Assembly (NCBI RefSeq): GCF_003287275.1
Contig: NZ_QEVW01000025.1
Location: forward strand, 62,001-126,000
Source: Paenibacillus taichungensis
GTDB taxonomy: Bacteria; Bacillota; Bacilli; Paenibacillales; Paenibacillaceae
DNA: 64,000 nt
Reading direction: 5' to 3'
The notes below the pieces were generated by a model. The model worked only from the letters and a program-made list of their open reading frames with translations. It had not been told where the DNA came from and did no database searches. A program made the position numbers and the translations under genes. Shown in pieces: positions 24,431 to 33,382 of the stretch (its first letter is position 1; each line of letters begins with the position of its first letter).

Positions 24431-25414
24431 TTAATAGATTCCGGGGTGCCCGAATTTCTTGGCCAGTTTATTGCTGCCCAGCACCAGAATAATTCCGACC
24501 ACAGACTTGAATAACCCAACCGCGGTACTGTAACTAAATGCACCCTGCGTAATCCCAACGGTGTATACATACGTATCAAATACATCTGCCACATCACGAT
24601 TCAGCGAGTTGGTCATCAGATAGATCTGTTCAAAACCGGTATCCAGGAAGTTACCCAGCCTGAGAATGAGCAAAATAACAATGGTCGTACGAATCGCTGG
24701 AAGCGTGATATGCCACATGCGTCGTAATCGTCCTGCACCATCCACAATGGAAGCTTCATATTGCTCTGTATCCACACCAGCCAGTGCGGCTAAGAAGATG
24801 ATCGTTCCCCAACCCATCTCCTTCCACATCATCTGAACAATAATGAGCGGACGGAATGAACCCGGACTTGCCAGCACATCAATCGGCTTGCCTGTAATCC
24901 AGGAGATCAGGTCATAGAGTACCCCACCTTGCGGAGTCAGGAATACATAAGTGATACTCGCGATAATGACCATCGAAACAAAGTGAGGTACATAGACCAG
25001 CGTCTGGATGGTCCTTTTGAAGAAAGCGACCCGGATTTCATTGAGTAACAAAGCGATAATAATCGGTGCCGGGAAAAAGAATATAAGATCATATAGGGCA
25101 AGGACGAGCGTATTTCTCAGCAATCGGAAGAAATCCGGATTGGAGAAAAAATTCGTAAAGTTCTCCATGCCCACCCATTGACTATCGCGAATGCCCAGAA
25201 AAGGCTGATAGTCCTGAAAGGCAATAACGATCCCCCACATGGGCAAGTATTTAAAAATGACAAAGTACAAAAATCCGGGAAGCACAAGCACGTACAGCCA
25301 TTTATTTCGTTTGATCTGCCTCTTCCAATTGGACTCACGCTTCATCGGCAATGCGGCCATTTCCACTTGAGCTGCTGTAGCGCCATTTCCATTCCAGTCC
25401 GTCTTCCCGTTCAT
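24431..25414 (-). CDS. Sugar ABC transporter permease (LplB/YteP-like)
   Basis: A 327-residue permease, first gene of the transporter operon. After a polar N-terminus it has six membrane helices and the EAA loop EQYEASIVDGAGRLRRMWHITLPAI. It is like LplB and YteP of Bacillus. The start follows GGGAGGGGAGACATT. A catabolite repression site lies 21 bp upstream of the ATG, so transport is likely switched off when preferred sugars are available, with the Cache-AraC regulator upstream as the inducer-dependent activator. Confidence 0.9.
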   Translation of the reverse strand: MNGKTDWNGNGATAAQVEMAALPMKRESNWKRQIKRNKWLYVLVLPGFLYFVIFKYLPMWGIVIAFQDYQPFLGIRDSQWVGMENFTNFFSNPDFFRLLRNTLVLALYDLIFFFPAPIIIALLLNEIRVAFFKRTIQTLVYVPHFVSMVIIASITYVFLTPQGGVLYDLISWITGKPIDVLASPGSFRPLIIVQMMWKEMGWGTIIFLAALAGVDTEQYEASIVDGAGRLRRMWHITLPAIRTTIVILLILRLGNFLDTGFEQIYLMTNSLNRDVADVFDTYVYTVGITQGAFSYSTAVGLFKSVVGIILVLGSNKLAKKFGHPGIY

Positions 25415-25434
25415 AATGTCTCCCCTCCCTATCT

Positions 25435-25450
25435 ATGTAAGCGTTATCAA
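25435..25450 (-). promoter_or_regulatory. cre site (CcpA operator) before the sugar transporter operon
   Basis: On the minus strand TTGATAACGCTTACAT matches the Bacillus cre consensus WTGNNARCGNWWWCAW at every position. It ends about 20 bp upstream of the LplB-like start codon, a position where CcpA bound there would block transcription. Confidence 0.7.
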
Positions 25451-25633
25451 TTTGCCTGTTATTCAGACTATACAGCTGCCCTGTTTCCGGCAACCTTCAT
25501 TTTTTGCATGGTTGCGCAAAGTGGTCCGAAAGCCCGCTATAACGCTATTCCTCCTTCAATTTGAATATATTTTGGCAGAGGTTATTGCACATTTTTGCAG
25601 TATTATCCTTCTTTGTTTCCAAGGTGAAACATG

Positions 25634-25665
25634 AAAAGCCGGAGTCCCATGAAGCGGGATTCCGG
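25634..25665 (-). terminator. Terminator of the Cache-AraC regulator gene
   Basis: On the minus strand CCGGAATCCC pairs with GGGACTCCGG around GCTTCAT, followed by CTTTTCATG. It separates the regulator gene from the transporter operon. Confidence 0.75.
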
Positions 25666-25691
25666 TCGGCGCTGAAATCTTATGAACAGGT

Positions 25692-28094
25692 TTATTTACC
25701 CAACCATTGATCCCGATACTGGCTCGGCGTTAAACCTTCCTGTTTCTTGAAAATCCGATTAAAGTAACTGTGCTGGTATCCAACAGCGCCTGCGATATCA
25801 TTGATTTTCAACGTGGTCTCACGCAGCAACTGCTTCGCCGCATCCATTCGTACTCGTGTTAAATAATCAATGAAATTCATTCCAGATACTTGCTTGAAGG
25901 CCTTGCTTAATGCATAAGGAGTCATCTGCTCCGCATCTGCACAGCCTTCCAGGGAAAGATCATTTCTATAATTCTCATCAATAAATAACATCGTACGTTC
26001 CACCACCTGCTTCAGCGGCTCATGGGATCGCATCTCGATCTCCTGCACATATGGGAGTAATACTTCTCCGATCATCCACTTCATCATTTGTTCAGGTTCC
26101 CGAATCGTGGACAACCGCTCATACATGTTGCAGCCGCCAAACAGTCTGTAAGGCGTTACCCCGGTCTGCAGCATCATATGCTGAATACTTCCCAGCAATT
26201 GAAGCATCATCTGTTGCACCTGGAATTCGGAACTGCCCGTTCGGGTGATCTCGGACATAAATTGCTCCAGTACGCGCTCAGTCTCATCCTTCTTCCCAAG
26301 TCTGATCGCCTGAAGGATCTCACGTTCCAGCCCCAAAGGGTACGAGGCTTCTTCCTTTCTGCGGAAACATTGCTCATCCTCCAGATCAAGAATCTGGCTC
26401 CCATCTTCCACGCTGCGATAGGCAACGGCCTGCTCCATCTCCATGAATAATCCCGGCAATTCCTGAGGTGAAGCGGCCGGGCGGCTCACTATCACGGTCA
26501 CGTTCATTTTCAATGTCTGGCCAATGACCTTCACCAATTCCTGACCCCATAACAATGCTTGGGACTTCACAGGCTCGTCCTCGTGAGCAATCACAAGCAT
26601 GGCTGAAGACAGGTCGTGAAAGTTCATTACGCTAATTTGACTAAAATAATTTTTGGCAACTTCTTCAATGATATTAACTGCCGCAAAGGTAACCAGCCCC
26701 GTGTCCTGGCTCCCAAATCTCCCCTGCAACTGGGCATAGCCCGTAAAATACATCTGGAGCAGCAAAAACTGCTGACCTTCCACCTCAAATCCAAGATTTC
26801 TCATCCGCTGCTGAAGATCCTGCTCGTTATAGGCATACAGATGGCCCTGCACCAGTTGTAGTACAAAACTGTCCCGCAAATGGGGAAGCTGTTCCTGCAA
26901 TTGCCGGTGGGCGGTCAGACTCTGCGAAGTCAGTTCGTTCCACTGTTGTTCCAGCAGCTGGAATTCATCCAGTCTGTTGTCTGTTGTCGCTTCATTCCTG
27001 CCCGGTGTCAATAAATGGAGCATCCTTGCTACGGGAGAGTATATTCTGCGTGAAGCAAACCAGGATAACACCAACCCCAGGATAAGACTGCCGGTACTCG
27101 CAATGACAATAATTTTGGATACGAGCTTCACTGGCGAGGTCACCGAGGTCAGCGGAGCTGCGGAAACATATGTCCAGTCCGAATCAATCCGACTCAGTGA
27201 TCCATAGGAAACCGAATAGGTTTCGTCCTCATATTTGAAAAGAAAGGAATGTGCGTCTGAATTCAGGGCAATTTCTTCTTTAAGCTGCTGCTCAAATGTA
27301 AGATCAGCCTTCCCCGCAACCGGATTACCCGTAACCAGTGTATTGCCCTGCTGGTCCATAAGAAACGTTAAACCTTCATCATATGGGGTAAGCGTTTTCA
27401 ACAAACTGGCGACTTTCTCATTATCCAGTGTAATGATTAACGCACCAAATGGATTAATGCTTTCACCTGGAATCTTATGTACAAGAACCAGTGCATTACC
27501 CGGATCGGTATGCAGTATACTATCATTCGTTTGAGATGCTTTATCACTACTCTGGCTCGCAATCCAGTCTGTCCAATACACATGGTTGCCCATAGTCAAA
27601 TAGCGGTCGTAGGCCTGTATTTTCGCTTCATCCTTCAACTCGTTATAATCACGGTTAAACAAAATCGGTTTCGGTTCCTGTAAATATAGCTGCGCGGATT
27701 TGATAAGCGGATGAGAGCCTTGCAACACGTAAAGTGTGGTAACAATCTCCTGGGTTTCGTTGAAATAATACACAAAATCCAGCGTTCGCAGCGCATTGCC
27801 AAACCTGGGTTCAAAAGCCCAATGGGACAAGGTCATCTCCAGATAAGCGAGTTGGTCGTCCACGTTGCGTGCCCGGTTCTCAATCTGGCTTTGGTGCATC
27901 TGATTAAATTCATTCTCCATTCGGCCAACGACCAACTGATACATCACGACGCCTGTAATCAGTCCGGGAATGCTGGCAATGAGCAGAATAAGCATCAAAC
28001 TATTTCGATAAAAACGTCCTTTATGTCGTCCTGTGGTTAACGCTGGCCAACGCGTGAGTCTGCCGGACGCTCTTACCTTCCTAACCGGTTCCAT
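25692..28094 (-). CDS. Membrane-bound AraC-family regulator with extracellular sensor (YtdP/YesN-type)
   Basis: About 800 residues. A first membrane helix (NSLMLILLIASIPGLITGVVMYQLVV, near residue 40) and a second (IIVIASTGSLILGLVLSWFAS, near 335) enclose a Cache-like sensor outside the cell. A cytoplasmic linker leads to a C-terminal AraC double helix-turn-helix: DLSLEGCADAEQMTPYALSK and INDIAGAVGYQHSYFNRIFKK, then EGLTPSQYR. Regulators of this build sit beside LplABC-type loci and respond to extracellular sugars, so it probably activates the transporter and enzyme genes directly downstream. The start follows GCAGGTGAGCGCTG. It is transcribed first in the locus and has its own terminator. 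Confidence 0.85.
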   Translation of the reverse strand: MEPVRKVRASGRLTRWPALTTGRHKGRFYRNSLMLILLIASIPGLITGVVMYQLVVGRMENEFNQMHQSQIENRARNVDDQLAYLEMTLSHWAFEPRFGNALRTLDFVYYFNETQEIVTTLYVLQGSHPLIKSAQLYLQEPKPILFNRDYNELKDEAKIQAYDRYLTMGNHVYWTDWIASQSSDKASQTNDSILHTDPGNALVLVHKIPGESINPFGALIITLDNEKVASLLKTLTPYDEGLTFLMDQQGNTLVTGNPVAGKADLTFEQQLKEEIALNSDAHSFLFKYEDETYSVSYGSLSRIDSDWTYVSAAPLTSVTSPVKLVSKIIVIASTGSLILGLVLSWFASRRIYSPVARMLHLLTPGRNEATTDNRLDEFQLLEQQWNELTSQSLTAHRQLQEQLPHLRDSFVLQLVQGHLYAYNEQDLQQRMRNLGFEVEGQQFLLLQMYFTGYAQLQGRFGSQDTGLVTFAAVNIIEEVAKNYFSQISVMNFHDLSSAMLVIAHEDEPVKSQALLWGQELVKVIGQTLKMNVTVIVSRPAASPQELPGLFMEMEQAVAYRSVEDGSQILDLEDEQCFRRKEEASYPLGLEREILQAIRLGKKDETERVLEQFMSEITRTGSSEFQVQQMMLQLLGSIQHMMLQTGVTPYRLFGGCNMYERLSTIREPEQMMKWMIGEVLLPYVQEIEMRSHEPLKQVVERTMLFIDENYRNDLSLEGCADAEQMTPYALSKAFKQVSGMNFIDYLTRVRMDAAKQLLRETTLKINDIAGAVGYQHSYFNRIFKKQEGLTPSQYRDQWLGK

Positions 28095-28286
28095 CAGCGC
28101 TCACCTGCCTGCTTGCGTATGGTCTGACTGTCATGGGAACTTCCTCAACTCCCCTGCGGAATGGTTTACATGAGAATATATGGATGAAATCCGTTTCTTG
28201 TATTATACGCATAATTTCCAGGGGAATGAAACGGTATGTATCAGATCATTTTTTAACCAATGTTTTATTAACGCATCAAAATGGAT

Positions 28287-28292
28287 TACAAT
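28287..28292 (+). promoter_or_regulatory. Possible -10 element of the M20 dipeptidase gene
   Basis: TACAAT at 28287-28292 lies about 33 nt upstream of the ATG. The -35 candidate TTTATT (28264-28269) is weak, so the assignment is tentative. Confidence 0.3.
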
Positions 28293-28324
28293 AGGATAAA
28301 GCAAAACATGAAGGAGGCCTTTTA

Positions 28325-29680
28325 ATGAAGGAACAAACTTATTTTCAAGAAAATAGAGAGAAGCACCTGGCAGAATTGAATGAATGGTTATCCATTCCAA
28401 GTATTTCAGCCATTTCAGCGCATAAAGAGGATATTAACCGTGCAGCACAATGGGCTGCAGATGCACTCACCCGTGCAGGTATGGAAAATGTAGAGGTTAT
28501 TCCAACAGCGGGACATCCGATTGTATATGCAGATCACCTGCATGCACCCGGCAAACCAACCGCACTGATCTATGGACACTATGATGTACAACCTGTCGAT
28601 CCGCTTAACCTGTGGGAAACACCTCCATTCGAACCTACCGTTCGTGACGGCAAACTGTTTGCACGTGGTGCTACGGATGACAAAGGACAAATCTTCTTAC
28701 ATATCAAAGCGGTTGAAGCACTGCTTGCCGAAAACAAGGAACTTCCCGTTAATGTGAAATTCTGCATCGAAGGCGAAGAGGAAATCTCCAGCCCGAACCT
28801 GCCGATCTATCTGAATGACAATACAGACAAGCTGCGTGCAGACATGGTACTGATCTCGGATACGTCACTGCTCGAAAAAGGAAAACCGGCGATCTCCACA
28901 GGTCTGCGTGGTCTTTGCTCACTCGAAGTGGATCTGAACACAGCCAATACTGACCTGCACTCCGGTTCATTTGGAGGCGGTGTACCGAACGCACTGCACG
29001 CATTGGTATCCCTGCTCGCTTCGCTGCATGATGAGCAAGGCCGCGTGAGCGTAGATGGATTCTATGATGGTGTTCTGCCGCTCTCTCCTGAGATGAGAGA
29101 AGAATTCGTGAAGCAAGGCTTCAATGAAGAACAGCTTCGTCAAGACCTCGGACTGGAGCAGTTGTACGGAGAAGAAGGTTACTCGTTCGTGGAGCGTGTT
29201 GGCGCACGTCCAACACTGGAACTGAACGGGGTATGGGGCGGATTCCAAGGTGAAGGCACCAAAACCGTTATTCCGAAGGAAGCTCATGCCAAAATTACAT
29301 GCCGCCTTGTTGCGGATCAAGATCCACAGCAGGTACTGGACCGTATCGAAGCACATCTGCGCGCTCATGTTCAACCAGGCGCAACGCTGCATATAAAGCA
29401 GATTGAGAAAGCTTTTGCATTCAATACCGATCCTTCGGATCCAGTACTGCAAAAAGCAGCTGATGCCTATGAGCAAGTGTACGGCGTTCGTGCCCTGTTC
29501 ACGAAAGACGGCGGCTCCATTCCGATCGTGGAGAAACTTTCACGCGTGCTTGGTATTCCGGCTGTTATGATGGGCTTCGGTTTGCCGGATGAGAACCTGC
29601 ATGCACCGAATGAGCATTTCAACCTGGAGAACTTTGATAAAGGGTTGTTGACGATTGTTCAGTTTTTAAAAAGTTTGTAA
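28325..29680 (+). CDS. M20 family dipeptidase
   Basis: A 451-residue cytoplasmic metallopeptidase. The zinc-site motifs are YGHYDVQPVDP (His and following Asp), ARGATDDKGQ (bridging Asp) and CIEGEEEISS (catalytic Glu followed by a ligand Glu). A dimerisation domain lies around residues 200-310, then DGGSIPIVEKL and a final His in LPDENLHAPNEHF. The set matches the ArgE/DapE/CPG2-type dipeptidases of Bacillota (PepV-like relatives), which split small dipeptides, often with broad range. The start follows GAAGGAGGCCTTTTA. It is a single-gene unit. Confidence 0.9.
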   Translation: MKEQTYFQENREKHLAELNEWLSIPSISAISAHKEDINRAAQWAADALTRAGMENVEVIPTAGHPIVYADHLHAPGKPTALIYGHYDVQPVDPLNLWETPPFEPTVRDGKLFARGATDDKGQIFLHIKAVEALLAENKELPVNVKFCIEGEEEISSPNLPIYLNDNTDKLRADMVLISDTSLLEKGKPAISTGLRGLCSLEVDLNTANTDLHSGSFGGGVPNALHALVSLLASLHDEQGRVSVDGFYDGVLPLSPEMREEFVKQGFNEEQLRQDLGLEQLYGEEGYSFVERVGARPTLELNGVWGGFQGEGTKTVIPKEAHAKITCRLVADQDPQQVLDRIEAHLRAHVQPGATLHIKQIEKAFAFNTDPSDPVLQKAADAYEQVYGVRALFTKDGGSIPIVEKLSRVLGIPAVMMGFGLPDENLHAPNEHFNLENFDKGLLTIVQFLKSL

Positions 29681-29695
29681 AATATAGTTCATTTC

Positions 29696-29925
29696 AAAAA
29701 TAAGTGCTGGAAAGCGTGCGAAGTGGCCGTTCCGGATACGAATCGTTCTTTCGATCGCTGTTATCGTCGGATTTTTTGGATTCCCCTTCTCAAAGGGTAA
29801 AATCCGACGATAGCATATGCTTCCGAAGTAGCTTTCTTGCAGAAAGCTTTTAGGCGAACGCTCCGCTTCTCCAGAATCGATTTCGTCCCCTGCACTACTT
29901 TGCAGCTTTTCCATGAACTTATTTT
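29696..29925. repeat. MITE-like palindromic intergenic element
   Basis: The ends are inverted repeats: the left end AAAATAAGTGCTGGAAAGCG from about 29697 is matched by AAAATAAGTTCATGGAAAAG on the other strand ending at about 29925, with roughly 26 of 31 positions alike. An inner inverted pair, TTATCGTCGGATTTT against AAAATCCGACGATA, lies at about 29761-29813. Total length is about 230 bp. An 82-codon minus-strand frame covers it without a ribosome site. I have the impression that similar translated stretches recur between Paenibacillus genes, but this is memory, not a search. It carries no transposase. Confidence 0.6.
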
Positions 29926-29977
29926 AAGACTGAGCTTACTTTACAAATGAAGGGTAGTAGGTAGTATATAAATATAT

Positions 29978-30020
29978 AAAAGGGGTGTGCCGTCCATATT
30001 CATGACGACACACCCCTTTT
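29978..30020. terminator. Bidirectional terminator after the dipeptidase gene
   Basis: AAAAGGGGTGTGCCGTC pairs with GACGACACACCCCTTTT. The strong stem with A and T runs lies between convergent genes. Confidence 0.85.
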
Positions 30021-30073
30021 ATAATTGGTAGATCTAGATACAATAACCGGTAAAACCACGTGACATCCTCCAC

Positions 30074-30445
30074 TTATGAGCGGAAGGTTGTGAAATTTAA
30101 CATATGCACAAGCTGCATCATGTGCGTGATTTCCTGCTGAACTTCGGAGGTGTCTGTACCTGCCATCGCCAGATTGGCCCGCAGCGTTCTACGGGTGTTC
30201 AGCATACCATCGATTAATTTCATGACCGTGTTGCGTCCACGGTGATCCACAATCATGTACTTTTTGCGTGCATCCAGCTCCACCCATACGATATTGCTGA
30301 ATGAGGTGAACAGGTGTCTACGGTACTGCTCCATATCGGTCTCATTGTAGTGCTCGCCATAAAAGGCAAAATATCCGTGTACGTGCAGCTTTTCCGCCAG
30401 CTCTGTGATGAACGGGTCGAATTCGAGCATAGCGTTACGTTCCAT
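30074..30445 (-). CDS. Hypothetical protein (123 aa)
   Basis: I do not recognise this protein. It is 123 residues, soluble, mixed alpha/beta by appearance, with aromatic stretches (HGYFAFYGEHYNETDMEQYRR, VWVELDARKKYMIVDHRG) and a Met-rich helical C-terminus (EITHMMQLVHMLNF). There is no signal peptide or cysteine motif. The start is well supported by ACGGAGGCGTGAAAC. It stands alone between the dipeptidase terminator and nagA, in the same orientation as nagA and about 110 bp downstream of it, so it may be read through from the nag operon. Confidence 0.7.
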   Translation of the reverse strand: MERNAMLEFDPFITELAEKLHVHGYFAFYGEHYNETDMEQYRRHLFTSFSNIVWVELDARKKYMIVDHRGRNTVMKLIDGMLNTRRTLRANLAMAGTDTSEVQQEITHMMQLVHMLNFTTFRS

Positions 30446-30559
30446 GTTTCACGCCTCCGTAATGCGTGATCCTCAGATCCCGGCTTTTTTGAGATCTATT
30501 TTAACACATTACGCAAGCTATTGCCTGTTGAAGCACACGACAACACTACAGATGTAGAA

Positions 30560-31774
30560 TTAAACGCCGATTCGTCTTCCCTTCACCCACACTTCCTCAA
30601 TTTTCAAATCACCATTCAGCAAAACGACGTCCGCTTGTTTGCCTTTAGCAAAGGAACCCGTGCGGTGATCAATGCCGAGCAGACGTGCCGGCGTCAGGCT
30701 GGCTGCCCGTGAGGCTGCATTGAGACTCAAGCCCACTTCCTGTACCAGATAGCGGAAACCGCGAATCATCGTGAGCGTGCTTCCTGCCAGTGCGCCTCCG
30801 TCTTTCAAACGTGCCACACCTTCCGTAACAATCACAGGCAGATCGCCAATTTTGTATTCACCATCATCCAGCCCGGTAGCAGACATCGCGTCTGTGATTA
30901 ACACAAGCTGATCTGCTTGTTCTTTCAGTTGAGCCAAAATAGACATCGCCGCCGGATGCACATGGATACCGTCTGCAATGACCTCTGCACTGATGCGGGA
31001 ATCACTAAGCACTGCGCCGGCAGCTCCGGGATTCCGGTGATGCAGCGGTGTCATCGCATTGAATGTATGCACGGCATGGTGCAGTCCGGCCTCGACCGCA
31101 AGCTGTACTTCTTCATAGGTCGCATCCGTATGTCCTAATGCTGCCGTAATTCGCTGCTCGCGCAGCCATGAAATGACTTCGAGCGCTCCCTCTCGTTCCG
31201 GCGCCAGGGTGACTTGACGGATCAGGCCCGGATATTGTTTTTCCCACGCGTCCAGCCAGGACACATTAGGCAATACAATATGATCCGGGTTTTGTGCGCC
31301 GGGCCACTTCGGACTGAAAAAAGGACCCTCCAGATGTACACCTTCCAGCTGTGCATAAGGCATGTCACCGGAACGGTAGCTGTCCACTTCAGCCAATACC
31401 CGGTCCAGACTATCTTTGGGCGCTGTCATGGACGTTGCCAGCATTGCAGTGGTCCCCTGTGTGCTGTGGAATGAAGTAATTTTATCCATCACTTCCTCAC
31501 TCGCGTCCATAAAGTCTTCGCCATTGCCACCATGTACGTGGATATCTATAAATCCAGGCACAATGACGCCATGCTTGGAAACAGGCACAGATACGGCTTC
31601 ACGGCGAATATGTTCAGATAATCCCTCGGGTGCGCCAGCATAAAGGATCTTCCCATCCGTCCAGACAAGTACACCATCCTCCATTACACCATCGGGCAGT
31701 ACGATTTTACCTCGAAGAAGGGAAATGGTTTTTTCACTCTCTTGCTCCTGGTTTTCCATAGCTTCTACGTTCAT
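30560..31774 (-). CDS. nagA: N-acetylglucosamine-6-phosphate deacetylase
   Basis: A 404-residue amidohydrolase-superfamily enzyme that removes acetate from GlcNAc-6-phosphate. Features: GVIVPGFIDIHVHGGNGEDFMDA (first metal His pair), LEGPFFSPKWPGAQNPD (metal Glu and substrate loop), AALGHTDATYEEV, HAVHTFNAM, ISAEVIADGIHVHP, and LITDAMSATGLDDGEY (catalytic Asp). The ATG overlaps the nagB stop by 4 nt (ATGA), so the two enzymes are made together. A second ATG lies 15 nt downstream. It feeds GlcN-6-phosphate to NagB. Confidence 0.95.
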   Translation of the reverse strand: MNVEAMENQEQESEKTISLLRGKIVLPDGVMEDGVLVWTDGKILYAGAPEGLSEHIRREAVSVPVSKHGVIVPGFIDIHVHGGNGEDFMDASEEVMDKITSFHSTQGTTAMLATSMTAPKDSLDRVLAEVDSYRSGDMPYAQLEGVHLEGPFFSPKWPGAQNPDHIVLPNVSWLDAWEKQYPGLIRQVTLAPEREGALEVISWLREQRITAALGHTDATYEEVQLAVEAGLHHAVHTFNAMTPLHHRNPGAAGAVLSDSRISAEVIADGIHVHPAAMSILAQLKEQADQLVLITDAMSATGLDDGEYKIGDLPVIVTEGVARLKDGGALAGSTLTMIRGFRYLVQEVGLSLNAASRAASLTPARLLGIDHRTGSFAKGKQADVVLLNGDLKIEEVWVKGRRIGV

Positions 31775-32499
31775 TTCACCAGCCTCCCAGCCGCACGATC
31801 CAGCAACACGACTACATTAGGATGACATTGCAGCAGCGAAGCGGGACATTGGGTCGTAATCGGCCCCATAAAGGCTTCACGAATAATTTCGGCTTTCTCC
31901 TCACCACGGGCGATCAGCAGAATTTGTTTGGCTTTCAGAATCGTACCTACCCCCATCGTAATGGCCTGAGTTGGAACTTCATCAATATGATTAAAAAAGC
32001 GGGCGTTTGCTTTTCTTGTCTCTTCTTTGAGATCCACCACATGTGTCCGTCCTGTAAGCTCGGTTCCGGGTTCATTGAAGCCAATGTGGCCATTATGTCC
32101 GATACCCAACAATTGCAGATCTACTGGTCCACGATCATCAATCCGTTGTTCATAGGAAACACACTCCTCATTTAAATCCGAAGCCTGTCCATTCGGCACC
32201 TGGGTTCTGGCGAGATCGATATCAATATGCGAAAACAGTTGCTCATTCATAAAGCTGCGGTAGCTTTCGCGATGTTCTACAGGAAGACCGACATATTCAT
32301 CGAGATTGAAGGAAGATGCCTGCGCAAAGCTGACCAAACCTTTCTGATACATAGCAATAAGCTGTTTATAGATACCTACAGGAGAACTTCCAGTCGCAAG
32401 TCCCAGTACAGCCCGGGGTTTCGTCTGAAGCAAACTGGCAATCACCCCTGCACCCGTTGCATTCAAATCTTCTTCATTTTCAAAAATACGTATATTCAT
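31771..32499 (-). CDS. nagB: Glucosamine-6-phosphate deaminase
   Basis: A 242-residue enzyme turning glucosamine-6-phosphate into fructose-6-phosphate and ammonia. It shows LGLATGSSPVGIYKQL (phosphate loop), FNLDEYVGLP (catalytic Asp), and LLGIGHNGHIGFNEPGTEL (active-site Glu/His stretch), as well as AITMGVGTIL. The start is 32499, where MNIRIFENEEDLN begins the family N-terminus; its ribosome site GGAGGT is inside the last codons of the rpiR-type gene. Longer open frames reach 32625 but run into that gene. Length is that of the compact Bacillus NagB type, without the C-terminal allosteric tail. Confidence 0.95.
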   Translation of the reverse strand: MNIRIFENEEDLNATGAGVIASLLQTKPRAVLGLATGSSPVGIYKQLIAMYQKGLVSFAQASSFNLDEYVGLPVEHRESYRSFMNEQLFSHIDIDLARTQVPNGQASDLNEECVSYEQRIDDRGPVDLQLLGIGHNGHIGFNEPGTELTGRTHVVDLKEETRKANARFFNHIDEVPTQAITMGVGTILKAKQILLIARGEEKAEIIREAFMGPITTQCPASLLQCHPNVVVLLDRAAGRLVK

Positions 32500-32503
32500 C
32501 TTC

Positions 32504-33367
32504 TTAGGCACCTCCGTTATGTTGAACTCGATAAGACTGTACATTGTGATACGATTGTTCCAATTTGGGGATAAAACGGTCAAAGTCGGCACTAACCATG
32601 CCCGTGAACAGAATATCAACGACATGCAGCAGTGCTATACGTGAAGCCATATCGCCCCGCCTCATTCCTTCTTCCAGTGAAGACGTAAAGAGCGGAATAT
32701 CCGACACCGCCGCAAGTTTGTTATTGCCATAGGATGTCAGTGAAATGGTAGAAGCTCCCGCTTTTTTGGCACAATGCAAGGCATCGATCGTCTCTGGCGT
32801 TTCACCCGAATAAGATACCGCCATCGCCACATCTCCCTCACATAGTGAAGAAGCCGACGTAATTTGCATATGTGAATCCGAGAAGGCGGTACAGCTTTTG
32901 CCGATCCGCACAAGTTTCTGATAGAAATCCTGCGTAACAATGGAAGAGGTTGCAACGCCGTAGAGATCAATGCGACGGGCATGACATAGTAACTGAACTG
33001 CATGCTCCAGCCTTCCCAGATCCAGCAAACGGGTGGTGTCTGCAATGGATGCAAGATGATTGGCTTCGATGGCTTCCACAATTTTGGATAAAGGATTCCC
33101 TGCCACGATATCCTGATAGGCTGTTTCATTGGTGGAATGGGACAATTCTGCGGCCAGCTTCATTTTGAAATCAGGAAAACCTTTGAAATGGAATGATTTG
33201 CAAAAGCGGGTTACCGTAGCCGCACTTGTTCCGCTTTGCTGTGCAAGATGGTTAATGGTCCAGCCAGGAATATCGGATGGGGACTGTAAAATCACCTCTG
33301 CAATTCGCCGTTCCTGAGACGGAAGTTCATTCAGCTCTTGCTGCAACGCATGTAGTATGGCTGCCAT
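32504..33367 (-). CDS. MurR/RpiR-family transcriptional regulator of the nag operon
   Basis: A 287-residue regulator. The N-terminal HTH includes WTINHLAQQSGTSAATVTRFCKSFHFKGFPDFK, the standard RpiR recognition helix region. The C-terminal SIS domain (about residues 125-260) has RIDLYGVATSS, AMAVSYSGETPETIDALHCAKKAGA and TSLEEGM-like sugar-phosphate contacts. It probably senses GlcNAc-6-P, GlcN-6-P or MurNAc-6-P and controls its own operon, being the first gene before nagB and nagA. Ribosome site AAAAGGAGGACTC. Two copies of an A/T-rich repeat lie directly upstream and are the likely operators. Confidence 0.85.
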   Translation of the reverse strand: MAAILHALQQELNELPSQERRIAEVILQSPSDIPGWTINHLAQQSGTSAATVTRFCKSFHFKGFPDFKMKLAAELSHSTNETAYQDIVAGNPLSKIVEAIEANHLASIADTTRLLDLGRLEHAVQLLCHARRIDLYGVATSSIVTQDFYQKLVRIGKSCTAFSDSHMQITSASSLCEGDVAMAVSYSGETPETIDALHCAKKAGASTISLTSYGNNKLAAVSDIPLFTSSLEEGMRRGDMASRIALLHVVDILFTGMVSADFDRFIPKLEQSYHNVQSYRVQHNGGA

Positions 33368-33382
33368 GAGTCCTCCTTTTAT

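Noticed and set aside
29666..29914. 82-codon minus-strand ORF downstream of the dipeptidase gene
   Set aside because: It coincides with the palindromic repeat element and has no ribosome site; treated as a repeat.
32504..32625. Longer nagB start (32625)
   Set aside because: It would run into the rpiR-type gene; the family N-terminus MNIRIFENEEDL begins at 32499 with GGAGGT upstream.
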